Shown here: positions 34,477-43,506 of the stretch, in pieces | How positions within the stretch are numbered: the stretch's first letter is position 1 | How the letters are laid out: each line of letters begins with the position of its first letter | Source of the DNA: CAVQEG01 sp963711465 | GTDB lineage: Bacteria; Bacteroidota; Ignavibacteria; OLB7 | DNA: 64,000 nt | Direction: 5' to 3' | Assembly: GCA_963711465.1 (NCBI GenBank) | Contig: CAVQEG010000001.1 | Span: 2,418,001-2,482,000 of the forward strand | The notes under the pieces: model-generated | The model's database searches: none | Seen by the model: the letters and a program-made list of their open reading frames with translations, nothing else | Told to the model about the DNA's origin: nothing | Position numbers and translations under genes: made by a program

Positions 34477-36426
34477 ATGTCCGCCCCGTCCACTGCGAAC
34501 ACAACGGCCACCCGCCGTCGAATCGAATATCACGTTCACGATTCGTCCCGGAGCGGCATCGCCTCCCTCCTCGGTCGGTCGGTCGCGCTTCTCCTCGCGC
34601 TCCTCGGCGCCTCCACGCCGATGCTCGCGCAGTCGGGCGCGGTGACGATCGAGAACCTGTCGACGATCAATTCTCCACGCGACGACTACGGTCCGTACAT
34701 CACCGCCAACGGCGAGTGGATGTACTTCACCAGTTCCCGCGACGGAGGATCGGATCTCTACAGGAGCCGGAGGAATTCGGACAGTGGCGAATGGAGTGCT
34801 CCGACGCGCGTCGACCACGGCCCGCAGGGACTCTTCAGCGGCCCTGTACCGCGGCTGGCCGCACTCTACGGACTCGGTGCGGAGCTGCTCAGCCACGCCA
34901 CTGCACCGCACGCCGGCGTCATTACGCGCCCGTATCGCAACGGTCGACGCATCAGCACCGACCTCTATGCAGTGCGCATCGCCGATGACGGTGCCAGCAT
35001 CGAACTCGGCCAGCCGCTGGCCTCGCTCAACTCGAGCGAATGGGAATCGCAGCCGGCCGTGGCTCCCGACGGTGCGTTCATCATCTTCAGCTCCACACGC
35101 GACGGCGGTCAGGGGGGCAAGGATCTCTACATCTCGCATCGCAGCGACGACGGTTCCTACGGCGCTCCGGTCAATCTCGGTGTGGTGAATTCAGACGGTG
35201 ACGATGTCGCCCCGTTCATCGCTCCCGACGGACGCACGCTCTTCTTCGCATCCGACGGCCGCGGGGGATTCGGCGGCATGGATATCTACTCCTCGACCCA
35301 GGATGCGCTCGGAACGTGGAGCCCGCCGCACAACCTGGGTTCGGCCATCAACACGTCGGCTGATGAGCTCTTCTTCTTCGCCGTGGATCGCGAGCGGTTC
35401 TACTTCGTCAGCGATCGCGATGGCGGACAGGGCGGACTCGATCTGTACACAGGCGGACCCAACATCTTCGCCCCCGGCTACACACGGGTGCAGCTGGCAG
35501 TCCGCGACACGGTGAAGAACGTCGGCGTCGGAGGACACCTCGAGGTCACCGAGATGTCGTCGGGACGGCGGGTTGCCAGCGCCGAGATCACGGCCGACGC
35601 CGGAGCCGGCATCGAGCTGCTGTCCGGCTTTGACTATCGCATTGGAATTCATCCGGACGACTTCTCGGATACGGTGCTGACGCTCGCAAAGCTGTCCGAC
35701 GGACCCGAGGTGCGGCGCGTCGTCAACGTCGGCAGCGAACCGCCACCACCGCCACCGCCTCCTCCACCGCCTCCTCCGCCGCCGGAGAAGCCGGTGTTCG
35801 CCATGGACTTCGAGGGCATCGACATCCCGCTGTTCGTCAGCGGGTACTACCGGCTCAACACGGTCGATCTCCTGGAGGATCTTCGCAAAAAGCAGTCCGA
35901 GGGCGGCACGCTCGCTGCGAGCGACTACATCGCCGACGTGGCGCACGACACGGCGGCCTACGATCAGTACCGCCGCATGGCGGCCGACGTCGCGACCACA
36001 CTCGACAATTTCTACCAACGCTCCATCGAGCAGTACTTCCCGAGCTACCTCGAGGGCAAGGAGCCGGGCGAGTACCTGGAGATCACGATCTACGGATACG
36101 CCGATCCCCGTCCCATGCACGGCACCTACGCCGAGGCACCGGTGACGTTCCTCGACGGCAGCGGGCGCGAGATCCACGTCAACACCGGAGAGGAGCTCGA
36201 CAACTTCAAGCTGGCAGGACTGCGAGCGCGCTACGCCGTCGACTATTTCGACCGGCTCTTCCGACAGGCCGCCGAGCACGGCGACAGCGCCTACGTCAAA
36301 CTGCTCGAGGCCAATGGCGTTCGCTGGCGCGCGGTCAGCGGCAACATCGCCGACACGGGTGGACCCAACGCCGAGCAGCGCCGCATCCGCGTGGAGTTCC
36401 GTCGCGTGATGCCGCCGAAGCACTGA
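34477..36426 (+). CDS. PD40 beta-propeller protein with poly-proline linker and OmpA-like C-terminus
   Basis: 649 residues. A long N-terminus with a hydrophobic core (VALLLALLGASTPMLAQ) suggests export. Residues about 65-340 hold five to six PD40/TolB-type propeller repeats (SRDGGSDLY, SSTRDGGQGGKDLYISHRS, PDGRTLFFASDGRGGFGGMDIYSS, DRDGGQGGLDLY). A carboxypeptidase-regulatory-like segment lies at about 345-415, then an uninterrupted run of fifteen prolines at about 425-439. The C-terminal domain (about 480-649; YGYADPRPM, LRARYAVDYF, NAEQRRIRVEFRRV) looks like a diverged OmpA peptidoglycan-binding domain. This layout resembles the T9SS protein PorE. It starts 7 bp after the barrel gene. Confidence 0.8.
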   Translation: MSAPSTANTTATRRRIEYHVHDSSRSGIASLLGRSVALLLALLGASTPMLAQSGAVTIENLSTINSPRDDYGPYITANGEWMYFTSSRDGGSDLYRSRRNSDSGEWSAPTRVDHGPQGLFSGPVPRLAALYGLGAELLSHATAPHAGVITRPYRNGRRISTDLYAVRIADDGASIELGQPLASLNSSEWESQPAVAPDGAFIIFSSTRDGGQGGKDLYISHRSDDGSYGAPVNLGVVNSDGDDVAPFIAPDGRTLFFASDGRGGFGGMDIYSSTQDALGTWSPPHNLGSAINTSADELFFFAVDRERFYFVSDRDGGQGGLDLYTGGPNIFAPGYTRVQLAVRDTVKNVGVGGHLEVTEMSSGRRVASAEITADAGAGIELLSGFDYRIGIHPDDFSDTVLTLAKLSDGPEVRRVVNVGSEPPPPPPPPPPPPPPPEKPVFAMDFEGIDIPLFVSGYYRLNTVDLLEDLRKKQSEGGTLAASDYIADVAHDTAAYDQYRRMAADVATTLDNFYQRSIEQYFPSYLEGKEPGEYLEITIYGYADPRPMHGTYAEAPVTFLDGSGREIHVNTGEELDNFKLAGLRARYAVDYFDRLFRQAAEHGDSAYVKLLEANGVRWRAVSGNIADTGGPNAEQRRIRVEFRRVMPPKH

Positions 36427-37163
36427 GACGGCTGACCGTCAGCTTCGCACGATTTCCGCTTCGTACCCTTTCAGCCCCGCACGATGGCAGCGGGCACCTC
36501 TCACATCGCAACTCGTCTTCGCATTTCGCAACGCATCACCGTGGAGAATTGGCGGTTCGCACACCGTGGTCGCGCACGATCAAGGGGCTCCGCGCCGTTC
36601 GCGGGACAGGCAACGACGCGGTCTGCACGCTGGCACGGCGTTCGTAACCTCTCCCGGCAGTACAGAATGTTCACCACCGGTTGATGGCACCAAAGCCAGC
36701 CGAACGTTTCGGCACGGGCAATGCAGTGCAACCAGCAACACGGAAGGATGAGAGAGGACGCGTCAAGAGAGGACGCTATAGGAAGAGAACGGAGGGATGT
36801 GTTCCCCCGCCTCAACCGGGGCACAGGTTCGGCGATGATTCCGGATGGACGAAGAGAGGAAGAAGAGAGGAACGAAGAGCGGCAGGAAACAGGTTTCGGG
36901 AACGTGGTCTGTCATTGAGGAAGAGGAACAGGATCATCGGGAGGAGGTTCGAAGAGAGGAATACGAGAGGAGCGTAGAGAAGAGATAAGAGGACAGGAAA
37001 TCTCGCCGGGCAACTGCCCGTTGAGGCATCAAGAGGGAACCAGAAGGGCGACCGGAAGCATCCGGTCGCCCTTCTTTTTGTTCGCTCTGCATTCACACCT
37101 CCCCCGATTCTCACCTCCCCCGATGATCGCCCTCCGGCGGAGGCGGCGGTCGCAAAGCTGTGG
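36427..37163. other. Non-coding stretch with a 250-bp purine-rich tract; candidate ncRNA
   Basis: 737 bp without a supported gene. From about 36740 to 37010 the forward strand is strongly purine-rich, with repeated GAAGAGAGGA (36851, 36951 and variants) and AGAGAGGACG (36749-36758 and 36766-36775). It ends at one of the strongest terminators in the window (37042-37079), oriented rightward, though no rightward gene ends nearby. It could be the 3' UTR of the PD40 gene or a separate RNA. I could not match it to RNase P RNA, tmRNA, 6S or SRP RNA. Confidence 0.4.
37042..37079 (+). terminator. Very strong intrinsic terminator
   Basis: A perfect 15-bp stem, AGAAGGGCGACCGGA (37042-37056) with TCCGGTCGCCCTTCT (37061-37075), has the loop AGCA and is followed by TTTTG. 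A shorter hairpin, CGGGCAACTGCCCG (37007-37020), precedes it. Confidence 0.9.
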
Positions 37164-38265
37164 CTACCAGCCCTCACCGGGGTTGAGCGGCGTCAGGTGT
37201 GGGTGCACGTAGTTGCGTCCCTCGCGGATCTTCTCGCCGTCGAGGTAGACATCGGCACCGATGCAGACGAGATCCCAATGGATGGAGCTGTCATTGCCGT
37301 TGGGCGCCACATCGTAGCACTGCCCGAGCGTCAGGTGATTGGAGCCCCAGATTTTTTCATCGAAGAGGATATCGTACATGGGCCGATCGATGTAGGGATT
37401 GGTACCGAAGGCGAACTCACCGAAGCGGCGTGCTCCCTCGTCGGTATCGAGGATATGCTCGAGACCGTCTCGATCGCTGGCGTCTGCATCGACGACGACG
37501 CCGTCCTTCACATCCAGTCGAACGAATTCGAAGGGCTTGCCCTCATACACGCTTGGCGCGTAGGTGATCGATCCGTTGACCGACTCGAGCACCGGTGAGG
37601 AGAAAATCTCGCCATCGGGAATGTTGAGATCGCCGGCGCAGGGAATCCACGTCTGCCCTTCGATCGACAGCGTGATGTCGGTGCCTTCGCCGACCAGTCG
37701 GACTTCCTTCGCGTTTGCGAGCATCTCGTGCAGTGGCTTCATTCGCTCGTTGAGCAGTGCGTAGTCGAGCAGGCAGGCACGGTAGAAGAAGTCGGTGAAG
37801 CGGTTGGTCGGCATCTTCGCGTTCATGGCGAATGCCGCCGACGGATAGCGCATGATGCACCACCGCGTGTTGTTCACCCGCTCGCGGATATGGACGGGGC
37901 GCTGGTACTCCTCGGCGAACGCCTTGTTTTCAGCGGCACCGACGGCGCTCATCTCATAGATGTTCTCCGAGGCACGCACACCGATATAGAACGTCCATCT
38001 GCTTCATCACCGGCATTCCCACGACATCCCGGATTCGCTCCCACAGTTCACGCGAGCCACCTGCGCGAATGATGCGTTCGGTTTCGGTATCGCGGATGAA
38101 CACATGCGGAACGGCCTTCGCCTCGAGCGTCGCTCGCGTGAGTTCCTGCGCCAGGTGCACACCGTTGATACCGGTGACTTCGATCATCACGTTGTCTCCC
38201 TGCTTCGTCGCGGTCGAATACGAGATGATCTTGTCGGCCAGGTCTCTGTTGCGTGAATCGTACAT
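37164..38265 (-). pseudogene. M29-family aminopeptidase with a one-base frameshift
   Basis: Two reverse-strand frames together give one full-length M29 (AmpS/AmpT-type) metallo-aminopeptidase of about 367 residues. The first frame (38265 to about 37990) encodes MYDSRNRDLADKIISYST...GMPVMKQMDV; the second (about 37988 to 37164) continues IGVRASENIYEMSAVG... and ends in HPHLTPLNPGEGW. The C-terminal half keeps the family's catalytic motifs, including SSIHWDLV (His-x-Asp). At 37988-37992 the reverse strand reads GAC GTT C TAT ATC; removing one base (C) restores Asp-Val-Tyr-Ile. The site is not a homopolymer or a slippery heptamer, so this is a recent mutation or a sequencing error. Everything else is intact. 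Confidence 0.85.
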
Positions 38266-38324
38266 GAAAAGAATTGGTCGTCAGTGTGTGTGAAGCGCGT
38301 TCGGAAGAACGCGATGAGAATCGC

Positions 38325-38894
38325 TCAGATGGACTGCGTGCCGTCGCTCGGCGCAGCGGCAGCATGGGCGGTGCGATCATGTCGCACCAGCGCATCGATC
38401 GACCAGGGGGAACGGGGAAGGTAGATGAGCCAGACGGAGAGCACGAGCAGTCCCAGATCTTCCAGCACCTTCGGCCAGCCGACGGTATCGAGCGCCGAGT
38501 TGCCTCCGGTGATAATGCTGCCGGCCGCATCGCGGACGGGCGCAAAGCAGCCGCAGTCGATGGTCAGACCGCGCGCCATTGCCGAGAGGATGGCGGCGAG
38601 GAAGACGACGAGCAGCAGTCCGCTCAGCAGCGCGCTGCCGCGCACGGCCGCGCCGGCGACCAGGAGGATTCCCGCGGTCAGCTCCATCCAGACGAACACG
38701 AGCGCAGCGATGTTCACCAGTCCGAGCGGCAGCAGCTGGTAGTTGGCGATCGCGTGCGCGAACTGATCGAGCACGGTGAGCTTTTCGGCGCCGGCGATGA
38801 GGAAGAAACCTCCGAGGAACAGGCGCCCGCCGAGCGAGAGCCAGGCGAGCGGTGCCGGAGCGGAGGTATTCGACGCGATGGTGTCGGTCTGCAT
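38325..38894 (-). CDS. MauE/DoxX-family redox membrane protein
   Basis: 189 residues with four predicted membrane helices. The family motif DCGCFAPV (Cys-Gly-Cys) lies in the loop after the third helix, and the first helix has GGRLFLGGFFLIAGAEKL, as in MauE/DoxX. MauE-type proteins work with periplasmic thiol proteins in disulfide formation or electron transfer to maturing enzymes. It starts 6 bp after the rhodanese gene on the same strand, so the two form a small thiol/sulfur module. The electron partner is unknown. Confidence 0.85.
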   Translation of the reverse strand: MQTDTIASNTSAPAPLAWLSLGGRLFLGGFFLIAGAEKLTVLDQFAHAIANYQLLPLGLVNIAALVFVWMELTAGILLVAGAAVRGSALLSGLLLVVFLAAILSAMARGLTIDCGCFAPVRDAAGSIITGGNSALDTVGWPKVLEDLGLLVLSVWLIYLPRSPWSIDALVRHDRTAHAAAAPSDGTQSI

Positions 38895-38900
38895 GGGCGG

Positions 38901-39620
38901 TTACCTGGTGAACGGGTAGTTCTTCGCGTTCCACTCCTCGGTGCCGCCGGTATAGACGAGCACGTTACGGAAGCCGAGCTTGACCATTTCGTCGGCGGCC
39001 TCATGGCTGAGTTCGCAGAGACCGCCACCGCAGTAGACCACCACGAGGCGATCGAAGTCGTAGCCGAGCAGCGTCGGGATATGGGGACCGAAGTCGTAGG
39101 CGTAGACATTGATCGCGCCGGGGATGTGGCCCTGGGCGAATTCATCCTCGTTGCGCGCGTCGACCCAGAGGGCACCACCCTTGTCGAAGATGCGTTTCGC
39201 CTGGTCGGTATTGATCTCTCTGGGGGCCGCAGCGGCTGGCGGCGGATGTGGAGTCGGCTGCTTCGCGGTCGTCTCGGACGAATCCGTCGCGGCGCGAACC
39301 CTCGGCGCAGCACTGGGCGTCGTATCGACAGCGGCCGCGGTCGGCAACCGCTTCTGCGCGGTATCCTCGAGCGCCGCAGCTGTGTCGATGGGCTCGGCGG
39401 CGGCAAACGCATCGGAGTCGGTGGCCGCATCGGAACGGCCATCGAGCAGGTGTTGAATTTCGGCGTCGGTGGTCTGCTGCAATTCCGGTGGGTGGGCGAT
39501 CCACGGCACTCCGGTGGAAGCAAGGAGGTTGTACGCGGCAGCGATCGTCACAGCGACGAGGGCGACGGCTCCGGCCTCGACGAAGGCACGCTTCCAGACA
39601 GCGGGTTTGAGGGAATTCAT
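38901..39620 (-). CDS. Membrane-anchored rhodanese-domain protein
   Basis: 239 residues. A single N-terminal membrane helix (about 12-33, AGAVALVAVTIAAAYNLLAS) is followed by an Ala/Thr/Asp/Pro-rich linker (about 45-125) and a rhodanese domain (about 130-235; ALWVDARNEDEFAQGHIPGAINV). The active-site loop VVYCGGGLCELSHEAA holds the catalytic Cys. The ATG at 39620 is chosen over a TTG at 39629. It likely transfers sulfur or acts as a thiol relay in the periplasm together with the MauE-like protein encoded 6 bp downstream. Confidence 0.88.
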   Translation of the reverse strand: MNSLKPAVWKRAFVEAGAVALVAVTIAAAYNLLASTGVPWIAHPPELQQTTDAEIQHLLDGRSDAATDSDAFAAAEPIDTAAALEDTAQKRLPTAAAVDTTPSAAPRVRAATDSSETTAKQPTPHPPPAAAAPREINTDQAKRIFDKGGALWVDARNEDEFAQGHIPGAINVYAYDFGPHIPTLLGYDFDRLVVVYCGGGLCELSHEAADEMVKLGFRNVLVYTGGTEEWNAKNYPFTR

Positions 39621-39740
39621 AGGAGGCAATCGATCGGTCGTACCGACGGCGGAACGAGGAAACGGGCAGGCGCGGGTGGCCGTCGTCGGGCGATCAATCT
39701 ACGGCACGCGGAAACGATAACTCAACGACCGGCCGCTCCG

Positions 39741-39770
39741 TTGAGTGTATGGTGATAAACCGTAACTTCC
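39741..39770 (+). promoter_or_regulatory. Candidate promoter of the ECF sigma operon, TTG-N19-TAACTTCC
   Basis: TTG at 39741-39743 and TAACTTCC at 39763-39770 are 19 bp apart, 41 bp before the sigma gene start. The TAACTTCC box recurs upstream of lplA and pta in this window. Confidence 0.5.
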
Positions 39771-39810
39771 GGCTCAACCCCGGAGAATCGATACCCCGTT
39801 GGAGGCAGAC

Positions 39811-40440
39811 ATGGTGCACCAGGTACAGGAAGCTCACAGCACAGCGATCAGCGACGAGGAGCTGATGGAGCGCTTCCAGGTTGGTGACGAAAGCGCGTTT
39901 GTAACGCTGGTACACCGCTACAAGGATCCGCTGACGAACTTTGTCTTTCGCCTGATCGGCGAGCTCGACGAGGCGCACGACATCGTTCAGGAGACATTTC
40001 TTCGTGTCTACAGTCATAAGGATCTCTACAGCACCCCGCTGGCGAAGTTCTCGACGTGGCTCTACCGCATCGCGCTCAATCTGACGACGAGCGCCTTGCG
40101 CCGCGAGACACGTCGGCGCCGATATCTCAAGCACGGTCAGCTCGCCGGATTCGCGGCCAGCCGACCCGATCGCGAGGTGCTCGACACGCGGCAGTCACCC
40201 GAGAGTCACGTCGACAGCTCGCTGAAGCTCCAGATCGTCCAGGACGCGCTGATGCGCATCTCCCCGCTGTTCCGCGAGGTAATCGTGCTGCGCGACATCC
40301 AGAGTCTCACCTATGAGGAGATTGCGGAGACGACCGGTCTGGAGATGGGAACGATCAAGTCCCGCATCAGCCGTGGCCGTGCGCAGCTGCAGAAGCTGCT
40401 CAGGGACATCTACCGCGAGGAGTACCAATATTCAGGATGA
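39811..40440 (+). CDS. ECF RNA polymerase sigma factor
   Basis: 209 residues. Region 2 (about 15-85) has DESAFVTLVHRYKDPLTNFVFRLIGELDEAHDIVQETFLRVY and FSTWLYRIALN; region 4 (about 145-200) has FREVIVLRDIQSLTYEEIAETTGLEMGTIKSRISRGRAQL. It has the short two-domain form of extracytoplasmic-function sigma factors. The start ATG 39811 has GGAGG at 39801-39805, 5 bases away; the upstream TTG is ignored. The stop overlaps the next gene by 4 bp, a typical sigma/anti-sigma arrangement. Its regulon is unknown. Confidence 0.93.
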   Translation: MVHQVQEAHSTAISDEELMERFQVGDESAFVTLVHRYKDPLTNFVFRLIGELDEAHDIVQETFLRVYSHKDLYSTPLAKFSTWLYRIALNLTTSALRRETRRRRYLKHGQLAGFAASRPDREVLDTRQSPESHVDSSLKLQIVQDALMRISPLFREVIVLRDIQSLTYEEIAETTGLEMGTIKSRISRGRAQLQKLLRDIYREEYQYSG

Positions 40441-41330
40441 TGAACAGAACACCGAACGACGACGGGGGTCTGACCCCCGAGCAGCTCGCCCGGCTCCTGA
40501 AGTCGCTTCCGATGGTGCGTGCACCGCACGACCTGGAGGCGCGGCTGATCGAGCGCATTCGCGACACGCAGAGCACCGGAACGACTCCGGGCGCCGCGAC
40601 GCGGTATGCGCTCGTGTCGCGAACACGCCGCCGCCGGAGCGCTGCGCCCTCCAGCGGTGCCGACGTGGTGCGTGGCAGCCTGCTGGCGTCGCTCGCGGCG
40701 TTGCTGTTCGTCATCGGTCTGAACAACTTCACCGGCGACACCGCACGGCCGGCGACGATTGCCGGGAGCTGGACGGGCACGACCCTCGAGCTTCCGATCG
40801 ACATCACCAACGGCTCCGAGCACGCGGTCGTCGGTGAGTCCAGGGCCACCTTCCCGGAACGCACGAATTCGCCCACACCCGTCTGGGTTCACTCGACCTT
40901 CGATGGCTTCGAGTCGCCGCAGCAGTCCTCGCACGGTGTGGAGCTGATCCATCGTGACCATGCATCACCGAGCGCGCCGGAACTCACCGCTCCGACGGCA
41001 CCCGACGTCGCGATGCCGACGGTAGCTGCACAGCGTGGTGGTGCAACTGCGCCGACGAACGAGGGTGCGCCGGTCGATCGTACCGCGTCGCTGCATGCAT
41101 CCGTGCCGATGGTCGACACCGTGGTCGCGCTGCGGCTTCAGACGAACACACCGCGCACGATGCGTGCCGGACACGGCGTCGCAACCGGCGATGGCCCCGT
41201 CGCTCCGGCCGCGTCGCCGACACCGCAGGATTCCACGAGCACTCCCTCGGACGGCACCGCTGCCCGCTCACTCTCCCCTTCGGACCTGCTGCATACGCAG
41301 TCCGCAACCGGGCCGTCACCCGATCGCTAG
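40437..41330 (+). CDS. Probable membrane anti-sigma factor
   Basis: 297 residues, overlapping the sigma stop (ATGATGA). A cytoplasmic N-terminal segment of about 80 residues (LTPEQLARLLKSLPMVRAPHDLEARLIERIRD) precedes a single membrane helix (about 82-102, SLLASLAALLFVIGLNNF). The remainder is a long Thr/Ala/Pro/Ser-rich extracytoplasmic tail without obvious folds. It lacks the HxxxCxxC zinc motif of ZAS anti-sigmas. The assignment rests on position and topology, with the helical N-terminus as the presumed sigma-binding part. Confidence 0.7.
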   Translation: MMNRTPNDDGGLTPEQLARLLKSLPMVRAPHDLEARLIERIRDTQSTGTTPGAATRYALVSRTRRRRSAAPSSGADVVRGSLLASLAALLFVIGLNNFTGDTARPATIAGSWTGTTLELPIDITNGSEHAVVGESRATFPERTNSPTPVWVHSTFDGFESPQQSSHGVELIHRDHASPSAPELTAPTAPDVAMPTVAAQRGGATAPTNEGAPVDRTASLHASVPMVDTVVALRLQTNTPRTMRAGHGVATGDGPVAPAASPTPQDSTSTPSDGTAARSLSPSDLLHTQSATGPSPDR

Positions 41331-41361
41331 TATCGACCGGGGAGATGCCCGGAGGACCGCT

Positions 41362-42381
41362 CTATCGCACGGCTCGAAGCGCGGTGATCGAGCACAGGGC
41401 CACCACGTCGACGATATCGTCGGCAGAACATCCTCTCGACAGGTCGTACATCGGCTTGGCGAGGCCCTGGACGACCGGTCCGATCGCAAGTGCACCACCC
41501 ATTCGCTGCGCCATCTTGTAGCCGATGTTCCCCGCATCGAGGTCGGGGAAAATCAATACGTTCGCCTCCCCCGCCACCGGCGAGTCGGGCGCCTTGCGAC
41601 GTGCGATCTCGGGAACGATCGCGGCGTCGAGCTGCAGCTCGCCGTCGAGCAGCAGCCCCTGGGGCGCCTTCGCACGCGCGATTGCCACCGCACGGCGAAC
41701 CTTGTCGACGTCGGGATGCTCGGCACTGCCGTGTGTACTGAAGGACAGAAAGGCAACGCGCGGTTCGACTCCGACGACCAGTCCGTAGTTTGCAGCTGTG
41801 ACCAGCGCGATGTCAGCCAGCTGCTCCGGATCCGGGTTCGGCAGCACCGCACCGTCGGCAAAGGCGTAGATGCGTTCCGGAAAGACGATGAGGAAGTACG
41901 ACGAGACCGTGGAGACACCCGGCAGCAGTCCCACCGACCAGATCGCCGCACGCAGCACGTCGCCGGTCGTCGAGAGCGAACCGGCCACACAGCCGTCGAC
42001 GTCGCCGAGACGCAGCAGCATTGCCGCTGCATGCAGCGGATTGCGCATCGTTGTCCGCGCCTCTTCGAGCGTCACGCCCTTGTGTCTGCGGAGCGTCGCG
42101 AACTCCCGTGCGTTGCGCTCCAGCAGCCCTTCGTCGGACGGATCGATCAGCTCGACACCCTCGAGTCCGATCCCGGCTTCCCGCGCAACCTCCTCGATGC
42201 TCCGACGGTTGCCGACGAGTACCGGAGTGGCGATAGCCCGTTCGAACAGCACTCGCGCCGCATGGAGCGTCCGCTCATCGGTCGCATCCGGCAGCGCGAT
42301 TCTCGCGTGGAGTCTCGATGCCTCGGCGCGAAAGCGTTCGACGACCTCATTCCGCATTGCTGACTGATTCACATTCTTCAC
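41362..42381 (-). CDS. pta: Phosphate acetyltransferase
   Basis: 339 residues, the short form of Pta, which interconverts acetyl-CoA and acetyl phosphate. Family blocks are IALPDATDERTLHAARVL, DGCVAGSLSTTGDVLRAAIW, GVSTVSSYFLIVFP, FLSFSTHGSAEHP, VLIFPDLDAGNIGYKMAQRMGGALAIGPVVQGLAKPMYDLSRGC. The acetate kinase partner is not in view. A TAACTTCC box (reverse of 42443-42450) lies about 60 bp upstream. It is convergent with the anti-sigma gene, 31 bp between stops. Confidence 0.94.
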   Translation of the reverse strand: MKNVNQSAMRNEVVERFRAEASRLHARIALPDATDERTLHAARVLFERAIATPVLVGNRRSIEEVAREAGIGLEGVELIDPSDEGLLERNAREFATLRRHKGVTLEEARTTMRNPLHAAAMLLRLGDVDGCVAGSLSTTGDVLRAAIWSVGLLPGVSTVSSYFLIVFPERIYAFADGAVLPNPDPEQLADIALVTAANYGLVVGVEPRVAFLSFSTHGSAEHPDVDKVRRAVAIARAKAPQGLLLDGELQLDAAIVPEIARRKAPDSPVAGEANVLIFPDLDAGNIGYKMAQRMGGALAIGPVVQGLAKPMYDLSRGCSADDIVDVVALCSITALRAVR

Positions 42382-42504
42382 ACGTACCTCTCGTAGCGTT
42401 TCCTGTTGGGGTGACCGCTGATCGCGGAAACGAAAAGGACCGGGAAGTTAGGCCCTAGCTCGTCACACCGACTCCAACCGGCCACGCAGGACCAACGCAT
42501 CCGC

Positions 42505-43506
42505 ATGATTCAAGCAACGCATCTCGACAAGTGGTTCTCCGATGTGCATGCCGTCGACGACCTGACGCTCGAGGCACGGCCAGGCGAGATCTACGGCCTG
42601 ATCGGCCCCAACGGGGCCGGCAAGTCGACCACGATCCGGATGATCACGAACATCATCCAGCCAGACAGCGGGGCGATCGCCTACGACGGCGAGCCGTTCT
42701 CCGATGCGATCCGCAGCCGCATCGGCTATCTGGCCGAGGAGCGCGGGCTCTACCAGAAGGCCCGTATCCTCGAAACGATCGTTCACTTCGCGCGCCTTCG
42801 CGGGGTCGAGCCGGCCATCGCCCGGCGCAATGCCCTCAGATGGCTGCAGCGCTTCGAAATCGAGAACGTCGAACGCCGCCGCATCGAAGAGCTCTCCAAG
42901 GGCAATCAGCAGAAGGTGCAGATCATCATTTCGCTGGTGCACGAGCCGGAGTACATCATCCTCGACGAGCCGACGTCGGGACTCGATCCGGTCAACCAGG
43001 AGCTGATGCGTGAAATCGTCACGGAGCTGCGCGATCAGGGTCGGACGATCATCTACTCCACGCACCAGATGGATCTGGCCGAACGCCTGTGCGATCGCAT
43101 CATCCTCATCAACCGCGGCCGCGTCGTGCTCGAGGGCGGCGTCGAAGAGGTGCGCGAACGTCACGGTCACAATAGTGTGGAACTCGAGTTCGAAGGCGAC
43201 GGCTCCTTCCTGCGTTCGCTTCCGATGGTCGTCGACGGACAGATCTCCAATAACCAGGCAGAGCTTCGGCTGAAACCGGGGGCGACGCTCAACGACCTGC
43301 TTCCGCATCTGGCTCCGCTGCGCATGGGACGCATCGAGCGCGTACGGCCGTCGCTCAACACGATCTTCATCGACACCGTCCGCGCCCGCGGTGAAGAGGT
43401 CGACCCCGGTATGGTCGGCGATCAGGCAACAGCTTCGGCAGCGCCCCAATCGTCGGCATCAAAGAATCCGCCCGCCCCACCATCCGCCTCCATTGCAGAA
43501 CTATGA
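42505..43506 (+). CDS. ABC transporter ATP-binding protein (NatA-type)
   Basis: 333 residues. Walker A GPNGAGKST (about 34-42), signature ELSKGNQQKVQ, and Walker B IILDEPTSGLDPVNQ are followed by the H-loop STHQMD. The C-terminal extension (about 230-300; VELEFEGDGSFLRSLP) matches the DUF4162-like domain of Nat/drug exporters. A Pro/Ala/Ser-rich tail ends the protein. It overlaps the permease gene by 4 bp. It powers export of ions (Na+), drugs or another small substrate; which one is not determined. Confidence 0.93.
   Translation: MIQATHLDKWFSDVHAVDDLTLEARPGEIYGLIGPNGAGKSTTIRMITNIIQPDSGAIAYDGEPFSDAIRSRIGYLAEERGLYQKARILETIVHFARLRGVEPAIARRNALRWLQRFEIENVERRRIEELSKGNQQKVQIIISLVHEPEYIILDEPTSGLDPVNQELMREIVTELRDQGRTIIYSTHQMDLAERLCDRIILINRGRVVLEGGVEEVRERHGHNSVELEFEGDGSFLRSLPMVVDGQISNNQAELRLKPGATLNDLLPHLAPLRMGRIERVRPSLNTIFIDTVRARGEEVDPGMVGDQATASAAPQSSASKNPPAPPSASIAEL

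Noticed and set aside
36740..37079. RNase P RNA, tmRNA, 6S or SRP RNA gene
   Set aside because: None of the conserved cores (for example GAGGAAAGTCC, the tmRNA ends, or the SRP GGAAGCA context) could be found in the right arrangement; the GGAAGCA word at 37054 lies inside the terminator loop.
38274..39755. A 493-codon forward open frame opposite the MauE/rhodanese pair
   Set aside because: Shadow frame without motifs; the reverse strand has two recognised proteins.
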